A stretch of DNA of 64,000 nucleotides. It comes from Acinetobacter modestus. Its GTDB lineage: Bacteria > Pseudomonadota > Gammaproteobacteria > Pseudomonadales > Moraxellaceae. Shown here piece by piece: positions 18,813 through 26,902 of this stretch (position 1 is the stretch's first letter; each line of letters begins with the position of its first letter). Below the pieces are notes generated by a model. That model saw nothing but the letters and a program-made list of their open reading frames with translations, was not told the DNA's origin and did not search any database. Both the position numbers and the translations under genes were made by a program. Location of the stretch: positions 786,622 to 850,621 of the forward strand of contig NZ_BMDV01000001.1 of assembly GCF_014636095.1 (NCBI RefSeq). Direction: 5' to 3'.

Positions 18813-19430
18813 ATGTTACATCTACCCTTTAGTCATACTGTGACACTGATCATCATTACAGTTGCAATTTCCTTGTTAGCCTTCTCAAATCAAACGGTGA
18901 TGAATCGTTTAATTTTTTGGCCACCTGCACTGCAACGTGGACAGTATGACCGCTTTATCACACATGGTTTTGTTCATGCTGATGGTACTCACTTACTCTT
19001 TAACATGATCACGCTGTTCTTCTTCGGCAATATTATAGAAAGCTTTTATCGTCAGTTTTTTTATGACACAGGCTTTGTCTTATTTTATTTAGGTGGGTTA
19101 ATTGCAGCAATTTTACCAAGCTATTTAAAACATCGACATGATATTCGCTGGGCAAGTTTAGGTGCGTCTGGTGCTGTTTCTGCAGTGTTATTTGCTTATA
19201 TTCTGTTTCAACCATGGAAGCTCATTTTCGTTTTCTTTATTCCCGTTCCAGCCATTATTTTTGCCATTTTATATGTCGCTTATAGTATTTGGTCTGGCAA
19301 AAGAGGCAACACAAATATCAACCATAGCGCTCACTTATGGGGAGCAGCGTATGGTGTTGTCATGACAATTTTATTAGAACCTAAAGTGCTGCCACACTTT
19401 TTAAATCAACTTACTCAAATACCATTCTAA
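18813..19430 (+). CDS. Rhomboid-family intramembrane serine protease (short)
   Basis: A 205-residue polytopic protein with six likely membrane segments. The rhomboid elements are HGFVHADGTHLLFNM in the first loop, catalytic Ser in SLGASGAVSAV and catalytic His in NHSAHLWGAAYG. Shorter than the rhomboid at 7929 and only distantly similar, so the two probably have different substrates. Its own terminator follows. Confidence 0.87.
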   Translation: MLHLPFSHTVTLIIITVAISLLAFSNQTVMNRLIFWPPALQRGQYDRFITHGFVHADGTHLLFNMITLFFFGNIIESFYRQFFYDTGFVLFYLGGLIAAILPSYLKHRHDIRWASLGASGAVSAVLFAYILFQPWKLIFVFFIPVPAIIFAILYVAYSIWSGKRGNTNINHSAHLWGAAYGVVMTILLEPKVLPHFLNQLTQIPF

Positions 19431-19444
19431 TTTTTATTATGCAT

Positions 19445-19471
19445 GCCCCTTTTTTGGGGCTTTTCTTTTTT
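19445..19471 (+). terminator. Terminator after the short rhomboid gene
   Basis: GCCCC and GGGGC separated by a T-only loop, followed by TTTTCTTTTTTT. Confidence 0.75.
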
Positions 19472-19562
19472 TAAGATTAATAATCAAATTTTAATTATTT
19501 TTATCATAAAAATCATCGCTCTAAACTCGCCATAATTCTTCTATAAAATTAAGTCGATTCTA

Positions 19563-21242
19563 ATGTCTCGTAATAGCCTTCTTAGCACACTTTCTATCGC
19601 ATTATTTAGTCTTTCAATTTCAGCGTGCAGCAATGATTCTGATAATTCAAATACTGTGGTTGAAACCAAGAAGCAACCCAACATTTTATTCATCATGGCC
19701 GATGACTTAGGCTATTCAGACTTAGGCGCTTTTGGTGGGGAAATTCATACACCAAATATTGATGAGCTGACCCGAGCAGGTCGTATTTTAACGGATTATC
19801 ATACTGCCCCGACATGCTCACCAACACGCTCACAATTGATTTCGGGGACTGACCATCATCTAGCGGGAATTGGTGCGATGGCTGAACTCACACCTGAGCA
19901 TCTAAAAGGTCAACCTGGTTATGAGGGCTATTTGAATGAGCGTTCACTCTCGATTGCAGAAGTATTGAAAGACAATGGCTACCGAACCTATATCAGTGGT
20001 AAATGGCACTTAGGCTTGACCGATGCAACCAACGCACATGCTAAAGGATTCGATCACTCATTTACATTATTGCAAGGCTTAGACCTACATTTTAAACAAG
20101 CACCGAGTGCCTATAAGCGTGAAGCCACTTATACCGAAGATGGTAAGCAAGTTCCGATTTCATCCTTACCCGATGATTTCTTCTCTACCAATTACTTCAC
20201 AGACAAGTTGATCAGTTATATCGAGTCAGGTAAAAACTCAGGTAAACCGTTCTTTGCCTATGCTGCTTACACCGCACCACATTGGCCTTTACAAGCACCT
20301 GCTGAATATCGTGATCGTTATCGTGGTGTTTATGATGCTGGCTATGATGTGATTCGTGATGCGCGAATTGCCCGTCAAAAGCAGCTTGGCTTAATTCCAG
20401 CGAATTTTACTGCGGCTGAACCAATTGCCACACAAAATGCACCACAGAAATACGGTAAATGGAATGAACTTTCAACCGAGCAAAAAGCGCTTGAAGCACG
20501 CAGAATGGAAATCTACGCAGGTATGGTTGAAAATTTAGATGCCAATATTGGTCGAGTGATTCAGTATCTAAAACGTAATAACCTATATGACAACACTTTA
20601 ATTTTCTTTGTTTCCGATAACGGCGCAGAAGGTTTTATTCGTGGCAATTATGGAGCTGAGTCAGGTTTTGACAACAGTGTGAATAACGTAGGTACATCAG
20701 GCTCTTATCACTATGTTGGACCACGCTGGGCGGAAGTCAGCGCTGCACCATTCCATCTATGGAAAGATACTGCGGGTGAAGGTGCAACTACCGCACCTGC
20801 AATCGTGAAACTACCCTACCAAAGCAAAGCACAAGCAAACCATCATGGTTTTGCCTCAGTCTTGGATGTGTTCCCAACCGTGCTCGACTACGCAAATATT
20901 GCCGTCCCACAAGGTCAATACAAAGGCCGTCAAATCAATACTCCAAGTGGCTACTCATGGAAACCGCTACTCGAAAATAAAGCTCAAGCCATTCGCCCAG
21001 TCAACTTTAGCTTTGCCGATGAATTACATGGCAGTAAATATGCCCGTCAAGGGGACTGGAAAATTGCATTACAAGGCACTTCTGAATTAGGCACAGGAAC
21101 TTGGGAACTATACAACTTGAAAAATGATCGAGGTGAAACGCAAAACCTTGCTCAGGATAATCCAGCCAAGTTACAAGAACTGGTGAATGTCTATAACCAA
21201 TACACCCAACAAAATGGTGTTAAGGAATATTTCCTTAAATGA
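19563..21242 (+). CDS. Lipoprotein arylsulfatase (formylglycine-dependent)
   Basis: Sulfatase hydrolysing sulfate esters outside the inner membrane. The 559 residues begin with a lipoprotein signal (LSISAC, lipidated Cys22). The metal-binding Asp pair is in FIMADDLGYSDLG (47-48). The maturation motif TCSPTR (Cys85) is of the Cys type, requiring conversion to formylglycine. GKWHLG and the VSDNGAEG metal site follow. The stop overlaps the start of the FGE-like gene by 4 bases (ATGA), so the two are translated together. That partner is frameshifted here, which matters for maturation of this enzyme. Confidence 0.92.
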   Translation: MSRNSLLSTLSIALFSLSISACSNDSDNSNTVVETKKQPNILFIMADDLGYSDLGAFGGEIHTPNIDELTRAGRILTDYHTAPTCSPTRSQLISGTDHHLAGIGAMAELTPEHLKGQPGYEGYLNERSLSIAEVLKDNGYRTYISGKWHLGLTDATNAHAKGFDHSFTLLQGLDLHFKQAPSAYKREATYTEDGKQVPISSLPDDFFSTNYFTDKLISYIESGKNSGKPFFAYAAYTAPHWPLQAPAEYRDRYRGVYDAGYDVIRDARIARQKQLGLIPANFTAAEPIATQNAPQKYGKWNELSTEQKALEARRMEIYAGMVENLDANIGRVIQYLKRNNLYDNTLIFFVSDNGAEGFIRGNYGAESGFDNSVNNVGTSGSYHYVGPRWAEVSAAPFHLWKDTAGEGATTAPAIVKLPYQSKAQANHHGFASVLDVFPTVLDYANIAVPQGQYKGRQINTPSGYSWKPLLENKAQAIRPVNFSFADELHGSKYARQGDWKIALQGTSELGTGTWELYNLKNDRGETQNLAQDNPAKLQELVNVYNQYTQQNGVKEYFLK

Positions 21243-22241
21243 AGTGGATTATCTTTTTAGTTTCACTCAGCAGCCTGTCCCTTGTGACAAGCTGTAGCAA
21301 AGTTAAGCCTACCACCACTCACTCACATGCACAAAACAGCACCGAGGCTCAACTGGGTTCATTACAGAAATGCCAACACTATTCAGGTTTACCTGAAGCA
21401 TGGCAAAAGAGTCAAACTGCGGGAATGGTCTGGATTCCTGAAGGTTCATTTCAATTGGGATCAAATTTGGCCTACCCTGATGAGCTGAATTTTGGAAAAT
21501 CTCAACGTCAGGTCAAAGGGTTTTGGATCGATCAAACCGAAGTCACAGTGGCTCAGTTTTCCAGTTTCATCAAAGCGACAGGCTATATCACTGATGCTGA
21601 AAAACAAAAGCAGGCGGCAGTATTTTCGCCTGATGTGAATAACCCCAAACAATGGTGGCAACTGAAAGCAGATTACACTTGGAAAACGCCAAATGGTACA
21701 GCAGGTCAAGCCCCTCTTGCCTCTGAGCCAGTTCGCTATGTCACTAAAAATGATGCCGAGCACTATGCCGTTTGGTTGGATCGGGATTTACCTACAGAGC
21801 AAGAATGGGAATATGCCGCCAAAGCAGGTTCGAAAACTGACACCCCTTTACACCAAGCACCACAAGATACACATCAACACCCTCAAGCGAATTATTGGCA
21901 AGGTGAGTTTCCTTTCAATAATACGGTTGAAGATCATTTTCAAAGTGTGGCGCCTGTCGGCTGTTATCCTTCTAATGCTTTTAAGTTATTCGATATGATA
22001 GGCAATGTCTGGGAATGGACCTCTTCTGCTTATCACGGCGCACATGATCAGCACATGGGCAATTATACGGAACTGCGTCAAAAAAAATAGCACCGCAACG
22101 CAATATGTACTTAAAGGCGGTTCTTTTTTATGTGCCTCGAACTTTTGTGCCCGTTATCGAAACAGTAGTCGTTATCCACAAGAGTTTGATTTGGCAGCAA
22201 CCCATGTGGGATTTAGAACTATTTTACGTACAGTCGAATGA
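21239..22241 (+). pseudogene. Formylglycine-generating-enzyme (SUMF1) family lipoprotein, frameshifted
   Basis: Would oxidise the sulfatase Cys to formylglycine. The first frame (21239-22090, 283 residues) has a lipoprotein signal (SLVTSC), GMVWIPEGSFQLGS, the domain core and GNVWEWTSSAYH. It then stops after a run of eight A (22080-22087). Removing one A restores a 333-residue protein continuing KGGSFLCASNFCARYRNSSR, whose two Cys correspond to the catalytic pair of FGE, and ending HVGFRTILRTVE. So the break separates the body from the catalytic cysteines. It could be a sequencing error, a phase-variable tract, transcript slippage or true inactivation. Being an exported lipoprotein, the partner would act in the periplasm. 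Confidence 0.82.
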
Positions 22242-22337
22242 TACAAATCTCTATTAAAAAACATGCGTCATTACGCTAGTCGAAAAGTTTGGACCAATTT
22301 AAAGTAAATGAGAAAGCAATAAAAATAGGATGCAATG

Positions 22338-22499
22338 ATGAAAATAATACTGCTTTGCTTCAGTACTTTAATTACATTTAGCTTATCTGCCTGTGCAGTG
22401 CATACTCCCCATGGCAGCGTGATTGTTGATCCAGACAACCACCATGATGGTCATGGTGATTTTTGTCCTCCAGGACAGGCTAAAAAAGGGCGTTGTTAA
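22338..22499 (+). CDS. Small lipoprotein, 53 residues
   Basis: A short gene with AGGA about 7 bases before the ATG. The product has a lipoprotein signal ending in LSAC (Cys19), then a His/Asp-rich linker (DNHHDGHGD) and the C-terminal motif FCPPGQAKKGRC, which I recall from many small secreted proteobacterial proteins. Two Cys in that motif could form a disulfide. It is followed directly by a terminator. Function unknown; metal binding by the His-rich linker is a guess. Confidence 0.78.
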   Translation: MKIILLCFSTLITFSLSACAVHTPHGSVIVDPDNHHDGHGDFCPPGQAKKGRC

Positions 22500-22509
22500 A
22501 TTCAATCTC

Positions 22510-22540
22510 GCCTAGGCTTTAATAAGGCTTAGGCATTTTT
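22510..22540 (+). terminator. Terminator after the small lipoprotein gene
   Basis: GCCTAGGC...GCTTAGGC form a stem with one mismatch around TTTAATAA, followed by ATTTTTAT. Confidence 0.7.
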
Positions 22541-22699
22541 ATCAAACCGTAAATTTTATTCAATTTTTTCTTTCAAACGATTCATCTCATCAAATTGTAT
22601 AGATAAAACTGGAATATATTTCAGTTACTGATTTCATTTAATTAAAACCCATATAAACTACATGGAAATGTATTCTATTTATTTTAATGAGATTTTTGA

Positions 22700-23827
22700 A
22701 TGGATCTAGGCCAACAAAGCACTGTCATGGAAATCTTAAATAAGGTGCAGCATGCTGATGATTGGATTATTTTATTAGAACAACTGAATCAACATTTTAA
22801 TCTTCAAGCCTCTCAACTACTCGCAGTTGATCTTGAAGTACAAGCACTATCTTTTAGTGTTCATCATGGCGTTGATTTTGATGAACATCAACTTGAACAA
22901 GCAGCACTAAAACAAATTCGTTTAGATATAGATGATGATCCTCGCTTAAACAAAATGTTATTGGCTCCAATGCAAGGTTGGATGCATTGTTTTCAACATT
23001 TCGCAGAAGATGAAATTATTCAAACTCAAGTCTATCAACAAGTATTAGAACCTCTGAATTTACGTTTTTGTTCAGCAATACAAATTCTTTATGATCATAA
23101 AGTTTGTATCATGCTTTCATTTTTGACTAGCCCTGAACGAGGTGCTTTGAGTTGTTCTGAATTACAACCGATTTATGAATTATTACCGATACTAAAGCAG
23201 AAAATTCAACAATATCGACATCATTTTGAATACTCGACAATGACCTTACTCGGGTCACAATTAATTCAAAAAATGAATCAGCCAATTGCGATTATTAATT
23301 TGAATGGAGATATTCTTGAGTTGAATACAGAAGCAAAACAGCTATTGGAAAATAGTAAACTGATCCAAATCAAACAACGTCGTTTTGCATTCAATGAAAG
23401 TAGCCAACAACAATTCGAGTTAAACCTGATTGAGCTAGAACGCCAACATAAGCGCCATCATGACTTAAGCTACGCTGAACGTTGTAAAATTATGATAGTT
23501 GATGATCATTTATTCTTAACACTGGATTTATTAAGTCCAGAAAAAACACACAAGATTTTTGGTCTACGTCCAGTTTTACTCGCCACATTTTCTGGTTTAA
23601 AACATAAACCTAAATATCAACGAGAAATATGTACTCAACTTTTTATGTTTACACCTGTAGAACACAAAATATGTGAGCAATTACTTGAGGGTAAAACCAC
23701 TAAAGAAATTGCTCTCTCACAAGATATTCAGGCTGATACTGTCAAAAAACATCTACAAGCGATTTTCAAGAAAACCAAAACGCATCGGCAAAGTGAGTTA
23801 ATTCAATTATTGATGCAGTTTTTATAA
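22700..23827 (+). CDS. LuxR-type transcriptional regulator with a PAS-like sensor region
   Basis: DNA-binding regulator. The 375 residues end in a LuxR helix-turn-helix (about 312-372): LFMFTPVEHKICEQLLEGKT, then KEIALSQDIQADTVKKHLQ and an ending rich in basic residues. The middle (about 190-260) has the pattern of a PAS domain (QPIAIINLNGDILELNTEA). The N-terminal 180 residues are unassigned. No receiver domain is seen, so it is not an ordinary response regulator. Possible targets include the upstream sulfatase operon (inference from position only). Confidence 0.8.
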   Translation: MDLGQQSTVMEILNKVQHADDWIILLEQLNQHFNLQASQLLAVDLEVQALSFSVHHGVDFDEHQLEQAALKQIRLDIDDDPRLNKMLLAPMQGWMHCFQHFAEDEIIQTQVYQQVLEPLNLRFCSAIQILYDHKVCIMLSFLTSPERGALSCSELQPIYELLPILKQKIQQYRHHFEYSTMTLLGSQLIQKMNQPIAIINLNGDILELNTEAKQLLENSKLIQIKQRRFAFNESSQQQFELNLIELERQHKRHHDLSYAERCKIMIVDDHLFLTLDLLSPEKTHKIFGLRPVLLATFSGLKHKPKYQREICTQLFMFTPVEHKICEQLLEGKTTKEIALSQDIQADTVKKHLQAIFKKTKTHRQSELIQLLMQFL

Positions 23828-23847
23828 GCATGTAAAGATCAAAGTTT

Positions 23848-24831
23848 CTAAGCAATCTCAGCTGGGAAAGTAATCACTTGATCAATTTTCATCTTATTCA
23901 TCGCAACCATCAGTAAACGATCAATTCCGAGTGCAATCCCTGAACATTCTGGCATGTGTGGTAAAGCTGCTAACAAATGTTGATCCGTTGGAATGACGGG
24001 TAATCCTTGTTGAGCACGCTCGATATTATCGGCGTCAAAACGTTCAGCTAAAACTTTGGCATCTAAAAGTTCATCATAGGCATTGGCAAGCTCTAAACCC
24101 TCAATGTATACCTCGAAACGTGCTGCGACTAATTCACCATCCTCATCTGTTTTTACCTTAGCCAACGATGCCATTTCAGGCGGAAAATCAGTTAAAAATA
24201 CAGGTGCATCAAAGCCTAAACTTGGTTCAACGAAATGCGAAAACAATAAATCCATATAACCCAAGCGATCATTTCCTAAATCAAGATTGAGTCCTACACG
24301 ATTCGCAGTTTCTTTAAGTTGCTTTAAAGTCGCTTGTAAAGGATTAATATCTAAACGATCTTGAAAAGCATGCTTATAACTCAAAATATATGGACGGACT
24401 TCACCCAAACGATGTGCCAAACACACTTCTAGTAAATCCGCTGTTTCATGCATTAAACCTTTTAGATCTAAACCAGGTCGATACCATTCCAGCATGGTAA
24501 ATTCGCTATTATGCTTACGCCCATGCTCATCATCACGGAATACTTTACAGATTTGATAAATTGCTCCACTACCACTGGCCAATAAACGTTTCATTGGAAA
24601 TTCAGGTGAAGTCTGTAAGTATTGAGTATTTAATTTGCCATGAATATGACGTTGTACTTGTACAGATGCCAAATGAACATCGGTTACAGCTGCTTGAGAC
24701 AAAACAGGCGTTTCAACCTCTAATACCTTACGCTCCACAAAAAACTGACGAATCTTTTGATACATCTCTGCACGTGCTTTTAATGCCTCAATAGAACAAG
24801 TCGGTTGATAGGATTTCATATCTTGGCTCAT
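23848..24831 (-). CDS. epmA: Elongation factor P--(R)-beta-lysine ligase EpmA
   Basis: Class II LysRS-like enzyme that attaches beta-lysine to EF-P. The 327 residues lack the anticodon-binding domain of LysRS. Class II motifs are visible: ETPVLSQAAVTD near 42, FRDDEHGRKHNSEFTMLEWYRPG (fragments FRDDEHGRKH and EFTMLEWYR) and GIALGIDRLLM near the C-terminus. The start at 24831 overlaps the pdxB stop as ATGA, so they are coupled. The longer frame would run further into pdxB. Confidence 0.93.
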   Translation of the reverse strand: MSQDMKSYQPTCSIEALKARAEMYQKIRQFFVERKVLEVETPVLSQAAVTDVHLASVQVQRHIHGKLNTQYLQTSPEFPMKRLLASGSGAIYQICKVFRDDEHGRKHNSEFTMLEWYRPGLDLKGLMHETADLLEVCLAHRLGEVRPYILSYKHAFQDRLDINPLQATLKQLKETANRVGLNLDLGNDRLGYMDLLFSHFVEPSLGFDAPVFLTDFPPEMASLAKVKTDEDGELVAARFEVYIEGLELANAYDELLDAKVLAERFDADNIERAQQGLPVIPTDQHLLAALPHMPECSGIALGIDRLLMVAMNKMKIDQVITFPAEIA

Positions 24832-25895
24832 GCTTTTGGTCCACCGTGTGCCGCCCATTCACGGCGTAAAGGATAGTTTTTACGAAGTAAATCAAATGCT
24901 TTTTGTTCAACTTTAGCATTTTGAACACAAGCTCTTAATTGTTTGTCATCTTCAGCAATATCGTAAATTTGTGACAGATGCTGCTTAAGCGCAGCTTTTA
25001 AATCCTGCTGCCCAAAATATTGTTCTACCTGAGGCAATTGACTCTCAAAACGCTTTAAGGCTTCATAAGAAAATTTATCGCAAAATGCCTCATAAATCAT
25101 CTGCGTTCCTCTCGCTTTGCCTTCAAGGCTATACCCTGCAATATGTGGGGTTGCTAAAGCCAATAAATCCAGCAATTGCGCTGGAATCTCTGGTTCAAAC
25201 TCAAAGACATCCAAGACAACTTTACGATTATTTTTTTTAATATCGTCCATTAATGCAGATTGTTGAATCACTGGGCCACGCGCACTATTAATCAAAATTG
25301 CGGATGCTTTCATTGCAGCAAAAGTAGCATCATTGAACAAGTGTTGTGTTGGATAATCACCAGCTAAGGTTAAAGGGACATGAATTGAAATCGCATCTGC
25401 CCGTTTTAATAACTCATGAAATGAAACATTTTCAATATGACTTAATTGCACATAAGGGTCATAGCCAATCACATTCCAGCCCAACAATTGAGCCATCACT
25501 GTGAGTCGACTCCCTACATTGCCTAAGCCAACAATTGCTAATGTAAAAGCTTTCTCTTGTTCTAATAAGTCGATATTCAAATGCAATAAAGCAGTAATCA
25601 CATATTCAGCAACGGCTTGCGCATTGCAGCCCGCAGCATTACTCCATGCAATATGCTGCTGTTCCAGAGCTTGAATATCTAGATGATCTGTACCAATTGT
25701 CGCACTACCCACAAATTGAATCTTGGTCTGATCAATTAAGGCATGATTCACTTTAGTCACCGAGCGAACTAAAAGTGCATCGGCATCTTGAACATCGTTA
25801 TGAGTCAAGGTGCGCCCTGCTTTATGCTGTATTTCAGCAAAATCTGCAAAAAAATAATCGGTAAATGCCAAATTTTCATCTGCGATAATTTTCAT
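24828..25895 (-). CDS. pdxB: Erythronate-4-phosphate dehydrogenase
   Basis: NAD-dependent oxidation of 4-phosphoerythronate in pyridoxal phosphate synthesis. The 355 residues show the D-2-hydroxyacid dehydrogenase fold: VGSATIGTDHLD near 60, Rossmann GLGNVGSRL near 123, INSARGPVI with catalytic Arg near 207, a Glu in DVFEFEPEIP, and the catalytic His in ATPHIAGYSLEGKARG. The C-terminal dimerisation region is PdxB-like. Translationally coupled to epmA. Confidence 0.94.
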   Translation of the reverse strand: MKIIADENLAFTDYFFADFAEIQHKAGRTLTHNDVQDADALLVRSVTKVNHALIDQTKIQFVGSATIGTDHLDIQALEQQHIAWSNAAGCNAQAVAEYVITALLHLNIDLLEQEKAFTLAIVGLGNVGSRLTVMAQLLGWNVIGYDPYVQLSHIENVSFHELLKRADAISIHVPLTLAGDYPTQHLFNDATFAAMKASAILINSARGPVIQQSALMDDIKKNNRKVVLDVFEFEPEIPAQLLDLLALATPHIAGYSLEGKARGTQMIYEAFCDKFSYEALKRFESQLPQVEQYFGQQDLKAALKQHLSQIYDIAEDDKQLRACVQNAKVEQKAFDLLRKNYPLRREWAAHGGPKA

Positions 25896-26085
25896 GCAAT
25901 ACTTTCCATCGATTTGTATGTGCTTATTATCCTTAGCCTTATCCGAATTGACAATTCATAAATGCAACGCTGAGAAGATTAGCTGGCAGAAAACCATCTT
26001 GATTCGTACACACATGCGACATATTGCCAATTTACTGCAACATCTTTGCTCTTATAATAATGCTTTCTGCAATTCCTTCATCCTA

Positions 26086-26460
26086 ATGACGCAATACTCT
26101 CCCTATAAAGGCAAAAGTGGCATTAAGCGGATTTTAAATGCCACAGGCTATTCCATTGCTGGTTTTAAAGCTGCCTTTCACCATGAAGCAGCCTTCCGAC
26201 AAATCCTGTTGCTCAATGTAATCTTGATCCCGATTAGCTTTTTCGTACATGTCTCAGTGGTTGAACAGGCCCTGATGGTTGCTGTCTGTTTATTGGCGAT
26301 TATTGTCGAGCTTTTTAACTCAGCCATTGAAGCTGTTGTGGATCGTGTATCTTTGGAAAGAAATCCATTGTCTAAGAATGCCAAAGACATGGGTAGTGCT
26401 GCGCAATTTGTTTCTCTTGCGATTATCTTTTGTACTTGGATGATTATTTTACTTAAATAA
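26086..26460 (+). CDS. dgkA: Diacylglycerol kinase DgkA
   Basis: Small trimeric inner-membrane kinase recycling diacylglycerol to phosphatidate. From the ATG at 26086 it is 124 residues, the usual size, with three membrane helices. The catalytic signature ELFNSAIEAVVDRV and KNAKDMGSAAQF near the third helix are intact. The frame is open further upstream, but those residues do not resemble the family. The ribosome site is weak. Confidence 0.92.
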   Translation: MTQYSPYKGKSGIKRILNATGYSIAGFKAAFHHEAAFRQILLLNVILIPISFFVHVSVVEQALMVAVCLLAIIVELFNSAIEAVVDRVSLERNPLSKNAKDMGSAAQFVSLAIIFCTWMIILLK

Positions 26461-26802
26461 GCATGATCAGAGAGAATGTATCGTATGTCGATTTATTCTC
26501 TCATTTTAGTTTAAAATTTTGAAGAAATTAAATGAGTAGAAAATTTAATATTACATTTAATAGCAAGAATTTTTCATTTTTAATAAATAACACTTAATTC
26601 TTTTCTTTCAGAATTCAATTTACTTAAATAAATATTAATTTTAATTAACAATATTATAAGATAGGCTTAAATATATGATTTCAGAAAAATTTAATTAATC
26701 GATTCTTAAGATTTTTAACTCAAATCAATTTTAAATTCAGAAAATAGACTTTAAATACTATTAATAAGAACTAAAAAAAATAATTTTTTAAATAATAAAA
26801 AA
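26461..26802. other. AT-rich intergenic stretch without recognisable genes
   Basis: About 340 bases of mostly A and T. I see no open frame with a credible start on either strand and no RNA motif. It precedes the autotransporter terminator. Confidence 0.6.
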
Positions 26803-26830
26803 AGGTTACCTTGATGCTAAAAAGTAACCT
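26803..26830 (-). terminator. Terminator of the autotransporter gene
   Basis: AGGTTAC and GTAACCT form a stem. On the minus strand it is followed by a T-run (the A-run at 26790-26802 on the plus strand). Confidence 0.75.
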
Positions 26831-26844
26831 ATGAGGTGAAGATT

Positions 26845-26882
26845 TTTAAGTAGGTCATTAAAATAAGTATGACCTACTTAAA
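26845..26882. repeat. 14-bp inverted repeat between autotransporter stop and terminator
   Basis: TTTAAGTAGGTCAT (26845-26858) is repeated inverted at 26869-26882 with a 10-base loop, followed 14 bases away by the terminator hairpin. Two hairpins in tandem may protect the 3' end of the mRNA. Confidence 0.6.
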
Positions 26883-26902
26883 CTAAATCTTATATTTAAA
26901 TA

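Noticed and set aside
22005..22241. Independent 78-residue gene after the FGE-like frame
   Set aside because: It is the continuation of the FGE-like protein in a shifted frame, carrying its catalytic Cys motif, not a separate gene.
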